This document shows positions 17,202 to 25,500 of a DNA stretch of 64,000 nt, piece by piece. The stretch is from Desulfovibrio desulfuricans DSM 642 (lineage in GTDB: Bacteria; Desulfobacterota; Desulfovibrionia; Desulfovibrionales; Desulfovibrionaceae), in the NCBI RefSeq assembly GCF_000420465.1, contig NZ_ATUZ01000016.1:124001-188000 (forward strand), in the 5' to 3' direction. The notes beneath the pieces are model-generated. The model did not search any database and was not told the DNA's origin. It saw only the letters and a program-made list of their open reading frames with translations. Each line of letters opens with the position of its first letter. Position 1 is the first letter of the stretch. A program made the translations under genes and the position numbers.

Positions 17202-18667
17202 CCCTGCGCCGCACCCAGAGCCTCTGCCCCGTATGCCTGCGCCGGGTAGAGGCGACCTATGAACGCTCGGCAAAGGATGCACTCACTGTCGTACTGCGCA
17301 AAACCTGCCCGGATCATGGCACGTTCAGCGTCCCCGTATGGCAGGAAGCCAAGCCAGGAGAGGTTGCTACGCCGCCCTTTACAGCATGGTCACGGCCCAA
17401 AAGCCCCTCCTACCCGGCCAATCCGCACACGCCAATCCGCGAGGGCTGCCCCTTTGACTGCGGCCTTTGTCCTGCTCACGCCCAGCATACCTGCACCGGT
17501 CTGTTTGAAGTGACCATGCGGTGCGACATGGCCTGCCCTGTGTGCTATGCCTCTGCTGGTTCTATGTCGAATCAAAATTCTGGAGCGACGGCTGACGTGC
17601 CGCTGAGCGTGATTGCCGCGCAAATGGACACCCTCAAGGGAGCGTCCGGCCCCTGCAACGTGCAGATATCCGGCGGGGAGCCGACCATGCGCCATGACCT
17701 GCCGCAGATCATCACGCTTGCGCGGCAACGCGGTTTTGGGCTGGTGCAGATCAATACCAACGGGCTGCGTCTGTCGCGTGAGCAGGGCTATGCCCATGCG
17801 CTGCGCGAGGCCGGGCTTGATTCCATCTACCTGCAATGGGACGGCGTGCGCGAAAGCAGTTTTACAAGCCTGCGGGGTAGGGAATGCCTCGATTTCAAGC
17901 GCCGTGCCGTGCGCAACTGCGCAGAGGCCGGGCTTGGCGTGGTGCTGGTGGCGACCCTTGTGCGCGGCGTCAATGATGGTGAACTGGGCGATCTGCTGCG
18001 CATGGCGCTGGAGCTTGGCCCCGCGGTGCGGGGTTTGCACATGCAGCCAGCCGCCTTTTTTGGGCGTTACCCCTGGCGGCTGGAGGAAGCCCCGCGCCTG
18101 ACCCTGCCCGAAGTCATGGCAGCGCTTGCCCGGCAGGCACCGGAAATAGTCAGCCTCAGTCACCTGCACCCGCCGGGATGCGAAAACGAGCTGTGTTCCT
18201 TTAGTGCCGTGTATCGCCGGGTGCAGAAGAACGGCGTACCTTCGCTGGAATGGCTGGCCGATGCGGGGCAGTCGTGCTGTTCACCTGCGCCGCAGTCCGC
18301 TGGCGCGGAAGTGCCTCCGCCCGCTGAGGACGGGGCGCGTAAGGCCAAGCAGTTTGTGGCCCTGCACTGGAAGGGCGGCACCGGCTGTGGGGAATCTGCC
18401 TGTGCCTGCGGGGGAGCCTCTGGCTCTGACGCTGACAGCGCAGGCAACAATGCCAGTGCGGATGGCTTCAGCCGGTTTCTTGCCCAGGCCGGGGCAGAGC
18501 AGCGCTTCACGCTTTCGGCCATGGCCTTTCAGGATGCCCTGAGCCTCGACCTTGACCGCGTGCGCGGCTGCTGCATCCATGTGGTGCGGCCAGACGGGCG
18601 CATGATTCCGTTCTGCCTGCACAACCTCACTGCCAGCGATGGCACGCGCCTGTATGGTGATGCCTAG
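17198..18667 (+). CDS. trsS: Radical SAM protein (TrsS type)
   Basis: The protein is 489 residues from the ATG at 17198, overlapping the upstream stop. The radical SAM cluster motif C-x3-C-x2-C is at Cys109, 113 and 116 (RCDMACPVC), followed by a GGEPT motif (SGGEPTMR). An N-terminal CPVC pair and a CPFDCGLC segment at about residues 83-90 add further metal-site cysteines. A C-terminal Gly/Cys-rich insertion (GCGESACACGG) is odd, and related proteins are, as I recall, sometimes selenoproteins; here Cys codons are used and no in-frame TGA is seen. It probably makes an unknown modification or cofactor in the cytoplasm. The stop overlaps the next GTG start by one base. Confidence 0.85.
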   Translation: MTLRRTQSLCPVCLRRVEATYERSAKDALTVVLRKTCPDHGTFSVPVWQEAKPGEVATPPFTAWSRPKSPSYPANPHTPIREGCPFDCGLCPAHAQHTCTGLFEVTMRCDMACPVCYASAGSMSNQNSGATADVPLSVIAAQMDTLKGASGPCNVQISGGEPTMRHDLPQIITLARQRGFGLVQINTNGLRLSREQGYAHALREAGLDSIYLQWDGVRESSFTSLRGRECLDFKRRAVRNCAEAGLGVVLVATLVRGVNDGELGDLLRMALELGPAVRGLHMQPAAFFGRYPWRLEEAPRLTLPEVMAALARQAPEIVSLSHLHPPGCENELCSFSAVYRRVQKNGVPSLEWLADAGQSCCSPAPQSAGAEVPPPAEDGARKAKQFVALHWKGGTGCGESACACGGASGSDADSAGNNASADGFSRFLAQAGAEQRFTLSAMAFQDALSLDLDRVRGCCIHVVRPDGRMIPFCLHNLTASDGTRLYGDA

Positions 18668-19821
18668 TGACAGATGACGTAAATCATCCTTCCAGAGCAG
18701 GTTTCGGCTCCTGCCCGCTTAATCTCTGGCTGGCCCGTCAGTGCGGCGCGTACAGCCCTGCGGAACTGCCCGGCAAGCTGGAGGCTGCGCAAACGGCCTT
18801 GCTGCGCAGCACCTTGCGGCAGGCCCTGTGCGGGGCGTTTTATGCCAGGCATTTGCGGGAGTGCGATCTGGATATAACCAGTATGGATCATCTGGAGCGC
18901 CTGCCCTTCACCACTGCGGAAGACCTGCGCAACTGGGGGGATTTTTTGTGCGTTTCGCAGGGGGATGTGCAGCGTATGGTCACGCTGCACACGTCAGGCA
19001 CCACGGGGCAGCCCAAACGGCTTGCCTTTACTGATGAGGACTTGGCCCGTACGCGCGATTTTTTTGCCGTGGGTATGAGCCAGCTTGTGGGCGCGGGGCA
19101 GCGGTTGGCAGTGCTGTTGCCCGGTGCGGAGCGGCCTGACGGCGTGGCCGACCTGCTGCGGCAGGCTTTGAGCGCGGCGGGTGTGGAAGTGCTGGCTCCA
19201 CCGCCGGAAGTCCACGCGGCCCCAGCGCCAGATGCTGGCTCTTGTGTGGAGGCGGGCGGAGAGCCATGCAGTATGCCACCCCCGGGCAAAGCTCTTGCCC
19301 AATGGCTGGAGCAGGCAAAGCCCCATTGCCTTGTGGCCGCGCCGGCGCAACTCGCCCTTTTACTGAAGTACTTTCCCCACCGGGGGCCGCAGGGGCTTGC
19401 GGGCATCCTCACCAGCGCGGAGCCTCTGGATGATGCGCTTGGTCTGGCCTTGCGCCGGGCGTGGCAATGCGAGATTCTGGATCACTACGGCCTTACCGAA
19501 ACCGCTTACGGCTGCGCGGTGGAATGCCGGGCGCATCAGGGCTTTCATGTGCGCGAACTGGACGTTCTGATAGAAATAGTAGATATTTCAGGGCGTAAAA
19601 TATTGGCCCAAGGCGAGGAGGGCGAGGTCGTCATTACCACGCTCCAACGTCAGGCCATGCCCTTGGTGCGATATCGAACCGGTGATGTGGCCTGTCTGCT
19701 CACGGCTCCTTGCGCCTGCGGCAGCCCTTTGCGCAGGCTTGGCCCTGTGCGTGGACGCATTGAGCGCAAAAACGGGCAACCGACGCGCATCGTGCGTCCC
19801 GCCAAGGGGCGGGGTGTTTAG
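18667..19821 (+). CDS. AMP-dependent CoA-ligase-like protein (DVU_1553 type)
   Basis: The protein is 384 residues and begins at a GTG sharing a base with the previous TAG. It has the adenylate-forming P-loop LHTSGTTGQPKRLAF near residue 107, the YGLTE motif near 273, and MPLVRYRTGDVACLL near the C-terminus, as in phenylacetate-CoA ligase and coenzyme F390 synthetase. The C-terminal mobile domain is short compared with PaaK (about 430). It should activate a carboxylate with ATP, possibly the acid produced by Mop, or adenylate a cofactor; neither is shown. No CoA-binding determinants can be read with certainty. Confidence 0.82.
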   Translation: MTDDVNHPSRAGFGSCPLNLWLARQCGAYSPAELPGKLEAAQTALLRSTLRQALCGAFYARHLRECDLDITSMDHLERLPFTTAEDLRNWGDFLCVSQGDVQRMVTLHTSGTTGQPKRLAFTDEDLARTRDFFAVGMSQLVGAGQRLAVLLPGAERPDGVADLLRQALSAAGVEVLAPPPEVHAAPAPDAGSCVEAGGEPCSMPPPGKALAQWLEQAKPHCLVAAPAQLALLLKYFPHRGPQGLAGILTSAEPLDDALGLALRRAWQCEILDHYGLTETAYGCAVECRAHQGFHVRELDVLIEIVDISGRKILAQGEEGEVVITTLQRQAMPLVRYRTGDVACLLTAPCACGSPLRRLGPVRGRIERKNGQPTRIVRPAKGRGV

Positions 19822-19909
19822 CGTCTGATGCCATGCCCGGCAATGGGGCTTATTGTATCTGCTCCATACTTTGATTGTTTTCAGCGCAGAAACGCGAAGA
19901 AGAAAGCAC

Positions 19910-21157
19910 ATGAAACCAGCCGTTCTGATTCTTGCCGCAGGTATGGCCTCGCGCATGGGCGCAGCCAAGGCCCTGCTTTCCCTGCCATCGTTGCCCGAAG
20001 GCGCGAGCTGCTCCGCCCTGAGGGGGCTGGTCTGTCTGTACCGCGCCCTTGGTGTGGAAAATGTGGTGATCATCAGCGGCTTCCACGCCGAAGTTGTGGA
20101 AGCAGAGGCACTGGTGCTGGGACTGACCGCAGTGCGGAATCCCGACCCGCAGCGGGGCATGTTTTCATCTGTGCAGACTGGTGTGGAGGCCCTGGTGAAG
20201 GGCGGTTTTGACGGGCAGTTTTTTGTGCAGCCTGTGGATGTGCCGCTGGTGCGGCCCCTGACCATCACGGCATTGCTTGATGCCGCAGGGCAGGAAGAGG
20301 CCAACCAATCGGCAGCTCTGGCCGTGAGCGGCAAGGCCGCGCCCATGCCGGTGCTTGTGCCGACATTTGACGGACAGGAGGGGCATCCTCCCCTGATTCC
20401 CATGACTTTGGCCACGCATATTCTGGCGCACCAGGGGCAAAACGGGCTGCGCGGGGCGCTGGAAGGCGCACCCCTGCGGCATGTACCTGTGGCTGACGCC
20501 CTGATTCTGGAAGATATGGACACCCCCGATGACTATGCGCGCCTGCGCGTGCTGGCCCGTGAGCGGTATACTCTCTCGCCTGTGGAGGCGGAATGCCTGC
20601 TGCACACGTGCAATGTGCCGGAAAAAGGCTTGCGCCATGCGCGGGCAGTGGGGGCTGTGGCCTGCTGTCTGGCTGAGGCTCTGGCGCATGCGCGTGAGGC
20701 CGCAGGCTATGATGCCGGGGTGGACCCCCGTCTGGCGCTGGCTGGCGGGTTGCTGCACGATATCTGCAAAGGCCAGCCCAGGCATGAGGCGGCTGCTGGG
20801 GAATTTTTGCGGCGGCTGGAACTGCCGGAAATGGCGCGTCTGGTGCAGGATCACCGCGATCTGTCCTTGCCGGAGGACGAACCGGTCACAGAGCGCGAAT
20901 TGGTCTATCTGGCGGACAAATATTGCTACGGCGGCAACTTTGTGCCCGTGCAGCGGCGTTTTGGCCTCAAAATGGAGGCTTACGCCCAGGATGCCCCGGC
21001 CTGCGAGGCCATCCATGGGCGGCTTGGTCGCGTCAAGGCGCTGGAAGAGCGCATTGCCCGCGAAATAGGCAAAGAACCCGCCCTGGTGGCGGAACGCGCC
21101 CTTGTGCGTAATTGCAATGCAGCGCGCAGCAATGCTGCCCGGCGTGAGGTTGCATGA
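19910..21157 (+). CDS. MobA/MocA-like nucleotidyltransferase fused to HD domain (DVU_1551 type)
   Basis: The protein is 415 residues from the ATG at 19910; an upstream frame extension lacks support. The first 200 residues form a nucleotidyltransferase with LILAAGMASRMGAAKALL as its nucleotide loop and a VQPVDVPLVRP metal-binding segment. From about residue 240 an HD-type domain follows (HARAVGAV ... GGLLHDICKGQPRHE, HD near residue 283). MocA-type enzymes attach CMP to molybdopterin; since Desulfovibrio Mop uses the cytosine dinucleotide form, this is the best candidate to make it. The HD part may be a phosphohydrolase. The assignment is an inference from fold and place. It overlaps the next start by 4 bases. 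Confidence 0.83.
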   Translation: MKPAVLILAAGMASRMGAAKALLSLPSLPEGASCSALRGLVCLYRALGVENVVIISGFHAEVVEAEALVLGLTAVRNPDPQRGMFSSVQTGVEALVKGGFDGQFFVQPVDVPLVRPLTITALLDAAGQEEANQSAALAVSGKAAPMPVLVPTFDGQEGHPPLIPMTLATHILAHQGQNGLRGALEGAPLRHVPVADALILEDMDTPDDYARLRVLARERYTLSPVEAECLLHTCNVPEKGLRHARAVGAVACCLAEALAHAREAAGYDAGVDPRLALAGGLLHDICKGQPRHEAAAGEFLRRLELPEMARLVQDHRDLSLPEDEPVTERELVYLADKYCYGGNFVPVQRRFGLKMEAYAQDAPACEAIHGRLGRVKALEERIAREIGKEPALVAERALVRNCNAARSNAARREVA

Positions 21158-21726
21158 GCGGCATCTGGCTGGTGCGGCACGGCATGTTGCCGCCCAATCC
21201 GGAGCGGCGCATGGTCGGCGCGCGGGATATCCCCTTAAGCCCTGCGGGCAGGGAGCAGATACGCCTTTTGGCGCGGCAGTTCATGCCAGCGGTGCAGGGC
21301 GCGCTTGGCGCGGTCATCTGCTCGGATCTTGACCGCTGCCGGGAGACTGCCGCCATCCTGATGGAGGCATTGCCGGGGCGGCCTCCCCTGCATGTGGAGC
21401 CCGGTCTGCGCGAGATTGACCTTGGCCTCTGGCAGGGAATGACCAAGGCGGAAATTGAGCTCGCATGGCCCGGAGCGCATGCCGCGCGCGGGCAGGATAT
21501 GGCGCACTTTTGCCCCCCGCATGGCGAAAGCTTCATGCAGGCCCAGCGCCGCGCTCTGGCGGCTGTGGCGCGCTGGAGGAGGTTTTACCCCGGTGCAACC
21601 CTGCTCATGGTTTCGCATGCGGGTATTCTGGGCAGCCTGCTGGCCCACTACCTTGCCCTGCCGCTCAAGGATGTGCTGCGCATACCCCAATACTACGGGT
21701 GCCGCGCCTTTGTGCCGGAATGGTAG
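21154..21726 (+). CDS. Histidine phosphatase family protein
   Basis: The protein is 190 residues and starts within the stop of the preceding gene (ATGA). It has the phosphohistidine signature LVRHGML at residues 6-12, an SDLDRCRETA segment, the acid/base Glu in LREIDLGLWQG and the second catalytic His in MVSHAGI. Such enzymes include CobC (alpha-ribazole phosphatase) and phosphoglycerate-mutase-like phosphatases. No cobalamin genes lie nearby, so the role is more likely tied to the mop-linked operon, of which it is the last gene; the substrate is unknown. Confidence 0.85.
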   Translation: MSGIWLVRHGMLPPNPERRMVGARDIPLSPAGREQIRLLARQFMPAVQGALGAVICSDLDRCRETAAILMEALPGRPPLHVEPGLREIDLGLWQGMTKAEIELAWPGAHAARGQDMAHFCPPHGESFMQAQRRALAAVARWRRFYPGATLLMVSHAGILGSLLAHYLALPLKDVLRIPQYYGCRAFVPEW

Positions 21727-21771
21727 TCTGCTAGCCGCAACCAGTACGCGCTGGCAGCACTCCTCCTTGCC

Positions 21772-22311
21772 TCAGATCCAGGCCGTGGGATTGTACACGC
21801 GGATGTGCAGCTTGATGTAACGGTCTGTGAGCACCTCTGCGGGCAGATTCAGGGCGATATGCTCCTGCTCGTGCTGGCTGAATTTTGCCAGCCAGTCCGC
21901 CGCTTCGCGTCCCAGTTCCGCCATGCGCGCCTGCGGCGTAAAGAGCGAAGCCGGGCAAATCTGATAAAGGTACATCTCTCCCGCGTTCAGCACAAAAGGA
22001 AAAAGCCCGCAGGCCACAGGCCGTTCTGGCCGGGGCAGGCGGCAACCCTGATTTGTGCACGAGCGGCAACCCCGCCCGTCCATAAAGGCCGTATCCTTGT
22101 TGAGCAGATAAAAGTCGTTGGCAAGACCGGGGCGCAACTGCTCGGGCAGCAGGCCCATGGGAAAAAGCTCGTTGGAATCCTGCGGGCCGCAGCAATAGCG
22201 GCAATCGCGGCAATAGCCGTTTTGCAGCCAGCCTTCACGCCAGTTGACGGCGCGGCGGCGGGGAAAGATCTTCTGCCAGTGCGACAGGTAGTCCCAAAAA
22301 CCTTTGCTCAT
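21772..22311 (-). CDS. YkgJ-like cysteine-cluster protein
   Basis: The protein is 179 residues from the ATG at 22311. It has CRDCRYCCGP near residue 34, CRSCTNQGCRLP near 82 and later CGLFPF and CPASL cysteines, the pattern of the YkgJ/FliB zinc- or iron-chelating family. It has no signal peptide, so it is cytoplasmic. It lies 33 bases after mdtI on the same strand and could be its third operon member. The gene converges with the mop-linked operon with only 45 bases between stops, and no clear terminator is seen there. The function is not known. Confidence 0.78.
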   Translation of the reverse strand: MSKGFWDYLSHWQKIFPRRRAVNWREGWLQNGYCRDCRYCCGPQDSNELFPMGLLPEQLRPGLANDFYLLNKDTAFMDGRGCRSCTNQGCRLPRPERPVACGLFPFVLNAGEMYLYQICPASLFTPQARMAELGREAADWLAKFSQHEQEHIALNLPAEVLTDRYIKLHIRVYNPTAWI

Positions 22312-22344
22312 ACGTTCTCCTGAAAGCAGCTATCCGGCCCTAAA

Positions 22345-22686
22345 TCAGCTTGTGTGCAGCAGCACCATGCCGCAGACAAGCAGGGCAATACCTGCAAATG
22401 CGCAGGGGTAGAGCTTTTGGCGCAGCAACAGCCATCCGCCCACGGATGTGCCAAGCACGCCAAAACCGCCCCACATGGCGTAAGCCACGGCCAAATCCAT
22501 ATGATGAACTGCCAGTGAAAGGCAATAGAAAGCCAGCCCCACCAGCGCAAGGGCCAGCAGGCCCACGGCGCGGCGGCGGAAGCTGTCGGAGCGCACAAGC
22601 AGCATGTTGACGGTCACGTCCAGCGCGGCGGCCAGCAAAACCAGCGGCAGGGCGGCGTTCTGGAACAGGCTTGAAATATCCATCAT
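22345..22686 (-). CDS. mdtI: SMR-family efflux subunit, MdtI-like
   Basis: The protein is 113 residues with four hydrophobic segments spanning nearly its whole length, the size and topology of small multidrug resistance proteins. It starts at 22686 behind AGGAGG, overlapping the stop of the partner gene by 4 bases. The segment AYAMWGGFGVLGTSVGGWLLL is the SMR signature region. SMR pairs such as MdtJI form heterodimers that export spermidine or cationic compounds in exchange for protons. In the first segment an Asp (ALDVTVN) takes the place of the usual Glu, which fits the non-catalytic or paired-type subunit. Confidence 0.82.
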   Translation of the reverse strand: MMDISSLFQNAALPLVLLAAALDVTVNMLLVRSDSFRRRAVGLLALALVGLAFYCLSLAVHHMDLAVAYAMWGGFGVLGTSVGGWLLLRQKLYPCAFAGIALLVCGMVLLHTS

Positions 22687-23150
22687 CTGTTCCCTCCTGC
22701 AGCAAGGCCGTTATTCAGGGCAGGCCCTTCTGCGCGCGGCTTGCGGGCTACAGCCTTGCCGCTGGCCGTGGGGGATTCCTCGCGACTGGGCTTGGGTGTT
22801 CCGTGCCCGGTTCCGTAATTGACCAGCAAAGCGCCAGAAAGCACGCAGGCCAGACCCAACGCGCGGCGCAAGGTCAGGGCTTCGTTCAGAAAAAGCACGC
22901 TGCCCAGAGTGATGCAGGTCAGGCCCAGCCCTTCCCAGAAGGCAAAGGTCACGCCGACGGGAATGCCCGTAACGGCCTTGGACAAAAAAAAGTAGGACAT
23001 GGCGATGGCCAGCCACATGACAACCAGCCCCAAAATCTGTGCGTGGGGAAAAGCCCAGCCCTGCGCCAGCTTCATGACAAGTGTTCCGCCCACCTCCAGA
23101 AATACGGAGGCAACAAGGCAGCACCAATGGTACGGTTTTGATCTAAGCAT
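22683..23150 (-). CDS. mdtJ: SMR-family efflux subunit, MdtJ-like, with C-terminal tail
   Basis: The protein is 155 residues from the ATG at 23150 (MLRSKPYH); an upstream in-frame start lacks a ribosome binding site. Four membrane segments follow, the first carrying the essential Glu (ASVFLEVGGTLVMK), with YFFLSKAVTGIPVGVTFAFWEG as the SMR signature (quoted in two parts: YFFLSKAVTG and IPVGVTFAFWEG). Compared with MdtJ (about 120) it has an extra 40-residue basic, Pro/Ser-rich tail, which would be cytoplasmic. It is paired with the MdtI-like gene by an ATGATG overlap. Likely substrates are polyamines or cations. Confidence 0.82.
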   Translation of the reverse strand: MLRSKPYHWCCLVASVFLEVGGTLVMKLAQGWAFPHAQILGLVVMWLAIAMSYFFLSKAVTGIPVGVTFAFWEGLGLTCITLGSVLFLNEALTLRRALGLACVLSGALLVNYGTGHGTPKPSREESPTASGKAVARKPRAEGPALNNGLAAGGNR

Positions 23151-23463
23151 AAAAATCTCTCGCGGAAAATAGAAAGACAATCCTTCAGCATTGAAGGACA
23201 ACAATGGCTATGACCAGAGGAAGTAGCGAGAGATGCTAGAGCAGGGAACGCCAGTAGCGTTCTTCAGGAAAGCCTGAAACGCATGGGCGTAAAAGAGGCA
23301 TAAAAGCAGAGTTGAAGCATAACATGCATAGATCATAAGGCCGTGAGATGGGGGAGTCAAGGTTGCAGTATGTGCTGGCTATTCCCGATACTCACTGATG
23401 CAGGATCATTCAAGCCGCCCTATGATTGCGCCTTGAAGGCGTAAGCGAGCGAAAGTTCAGCAT
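23151..23463. other. Intergenic region upstream of mdtJI
   Basis: About 310 bases between the mdtJ start and the hisA terminator. It should contain the mdtJI promoter; no clear promoter elements, gene or RNA could be named. Confidence 0.4.
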
Positions 23464-23492
23464 AAAAAAAGGCGGGCCATGCGGCCCGCCTT
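23464..23492 (-). terminator. Terminator of the his-tat-gua block
   Basis: AAGGCGGGCC pairs perfectly with GGCCCGCCTT around an ATGC loop and is followed on the minus strand by seven T residues, 22 bases past the hisA stop. Confidence 0.93.
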
Positions 23493-23513
23493 GAATCTGC
23501 AATGGCATGCCGA

Positions 23514-24245
23514 CTATTGAGCGGCGATCCAGGCGTTGGCTTCCTCAAGGTTGAGGGTGCCCTCGTACAGCGCCCTGCCGCTCACCGCGCCCACAAGGCT
23601 GGTAGTGCGGGTGAGGGGGTAGAGCTTCTGCACATCTGCCAGCGTTGCAACGCCGCCCGCCGCAATGACAGGCACCGTGGAAAGGCGCGAAAGATGCTCC
23701 AGAGCAGCCACGTTAACGCCGCACTGCATGCCGTCGCGTTCGATATCGGTATAGATGATGAATGCAGCGCCATCGGCCAGCAGGCGGGGCAGCGCCCCAT
23801 CAACGGTCAGGCCGGTGTCGGCAACCCATCCACGTGTCTTGAGCTTGCCGCCTTCCGCATCCAGCGAAACGCCAATGCGGCCAGGAAAGGCGCGGCACAT
23901 CTCGGCAAAAAGCTCGGGCTGTTCCAGAGCCAGGGTGCCGATAATCAGGCGTGAAACACCCGCATCAAAGTAGGCCTGCGCTGTCGCCATGTCGCGGATA
24001 CCGCCGCCAAGCTGCACTGGAATGGACAGCGCGGTGCAGATGCGGCGCACGATCTCGCGGCTTTTGGCCGCGCCGTCAAAGGCTCCATCCAGATCAACCA
24101 CGTGCAGCCAGTGAGCGCCGTGCGCTTCCCAGGCTTTGGCGGCATCTGTGGGGTCTTCGGCAAAGACGGTGCTTTCATGAGCGCGGCCCTGCTTGAGGCG
24201 CACGGCCTTGCCGTCCTGAATGTCCACGGCGGGAAACAGAATCAT
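23514..24245 (-). CDS. hisA: Phosphoribosylformimino-AICAR-phosphate isomerase HisA
   Basis: The protein is 243 residues from the ATG at 24245 ([10 protein letters not shown], the normal HisA start), with AAGGATATGGG upstream. Two half-barrel repeats are evident: [15 protein letters not shown] with the first catalytic Asp, QLGGGIRD phosphate-binding loop, and in the second half YTDIERDGM with the second Asp and VIAAGGVAT. It catalyses the fourth step of histidine synthesis, opening the ribose of ProFAR to PRFAR. It is the last gene of the block; its ATG overlaps the stop of the lipoprotein gene. Confidence 0.95.
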   Translation of the reverse strand: MILFPAVDIQDGKAVRLKQGRAHESTVFAEDPTDAAKAWEAHGAHWLHVVDLDGAFDGAAKSREIVRRICTALSIPVQLGGGIRDMATAQAYFDAGVSRLIIGTLALEQPELFAEMCRAFPGRIGVSLDAEGGKLKTRGWVADTGLTVDGALPRLLADGAAFIIYTDIERDGMQCGVNVAALEHLSRLSTVPVIAAGGVATLADVQKLYPLTRTTSLVGAVSGRALYEGTLNLEEANAWIAAQ

Positions 24246-24901
24246 AAACCCATATCCTTTACTACTTTGCGCATGCCGTCTCCGGTCAGTTCTTCGGCCG
24301 TGACCCACTGGCCGCGCCGCTTGAAGAACGTGCCGACGTTCATCAGATTGTCCGCAAGGCCTTCCTGCTTTTCTTCAAAGACAGAGCGCGACATGATGGA
24401 GCCATTGGCAACGTTGATGAGGAAAAATTCCACGCGCACATGGGCGGGCTCGGTAACACCGGCAGTGGAGCCCTGGCGTTCGTGCCAGTCAAGAATCTGC
24501 GGCACCAGCAGCAGTTGCGCGCCCTGCTTTTTGCCATAGGCAATCCAGAGCGGCAGCGCCTGCGGCTGTTCGGAACTATGGAAGCGCGTAAGATCCCTGG
24601 GCAGATCAATGGCATTGATAAATTTGAACTGACGCTTGGAATCGGCGGTAAGCACATTGTGGAACCGGCGGTCAAGCGAGGGCAGCTGCTCATCAGCAAT
24701 GCGGCCCTGATTATCAGGGATACGCCCGGTAATAAGCTGGCTTGCGTTGATCGGCTGGGTAAAGGGCGCAACCGATATGACATACGAAGGCGAAATAACG
24801 CGGGGAACGTCCGCCGTGCTTGTGGGACGGCGACTGCAGGCGCAGGCGATCAGCATGAGGCAAAGCGCGGGCAGCAACAGCATACGAAGTCGGGATTGCA
24901 T
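24242..24901 (-). CDS. Lipoprotein of unknown function between hisB and hisA
   Basis: The protein is 219 residues. The ATG at 24901 shares one base with the hisB stop (TGATG) and the stop overlaps the hisA start, so it is fully embedded in the operon. It has a lipoprotein signal with a LMLIACAC region, giving Cys near residue 20-22. The mature part mixes beta segments ([50 protein letters not shown]) that recall periplasmic proteins of the LpoB/GNA1162 kind with a nucleoside-binding-like fold; this resemblance is only by eye. It has no evident link to histidine synthesis. Confidence 0.8.
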   Translation of the reverse strand: MQSRLRMLLLPALCLMLIACACSRRPTSTADVPRVISPSYVISVAPFTQPINASQLITGRIPDNQGRIADEQLPSLDRRFHNVLTADSKRQFKFINAIDLPRDLTRFHSSEQPQALPLWIAYGKKQGAQLLLVPQILDWHERQGSTAGVTEPAHVRVEFFLINVANGSIMSRSVFEEKQEGLADNLMNVGTFFKRRGQWVTAEELTGDGMRKVVKDMGL

Positions 24902-25500
24902 CAATCAAGACCTCCCTTTGTGCTTCTGATGGTTGTGCCGTTCCGGCGCACTGCCTGGGCCAGGGCAAGCCCCAGGCCCTTGGCCGCCGATTCCAGCAGA
25001 TGATGACCGTTCTGGCCATAGCGGAACTCCACATGCAGATTGCAGCGCGCACTGCTTGCAAATGCCTTGTAAAATTCCCGCCAGAGGTCTTTTTCTTCCC
25101 CGGCCAGAACCGGGGGCAGCAATTCGCCGCCTCGCCACTCAAGCCAGGGGCGGCCCGAGATATCAACAGTGGCTTCTGCCAGGGCTTCGTCCATGGGAAC
25201 ACGCCCATAGCCCACGCGGGCAATGCCCGCCCTGTCGCCAAGGGCTTCAAGCAGCGCCTTGCCGAGCAGCAGCCCCACGTCTTCCGTGGTGTGGTGGGCG
25301 TCCACTTCCATGTCGCCCTCGCACACCAGACGCAGATCCATACCAGCCCAAAAAGCTGTCAGCGTCAACATATGGTCGAGCAGGCCAAAACCTGTTTTCA
25401 CGTCCGTAATGCCCTGACCGTCAATGTTCAGTTCAAGCCGGATGTCGGTTTCGGCGCTTTTGCGCTCTTGCGTGGAGGTTCTGGGGGCGGTGTCGCTCAT
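24901..25500 (-). CDS. hisB: Imidazoleglycerol-phosphate dehydratase HisB
   Basis: The protein is 199 residues, the normal length of a monofunctional HisB. Both manganese-binding motifs are present: [15 protein letters not shown] near residue 70 and [17 protein letters not shown] near residue 170, with DHMLT upstream. It dehydrates imidazoleglycerol phosphate to imidazoleacetol phosphate (sixth step of histidine synthesis). GGAGAAG precedes the ATG, which overlaps the tatC stop (ATGA). Confidence 0.95.
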   Translation of the reverse strand: MSDTAPRTSTQERKSAETDIRLELNIDGQGITDVKTGFGLLDHMLTLTAFWAGMDLRLVCEGDMEVDAHHTTEDVGLLLGKALLEALGDRAGIARVGYGRVPMDEALAEATVDISGRPWLEWRGGELLPPVLAGEEKDLWREFYKAFASSARCNLHVEFRYGQNGHHLLESAAKGLGLALAQAVRRNGTTIRSTKGGLD

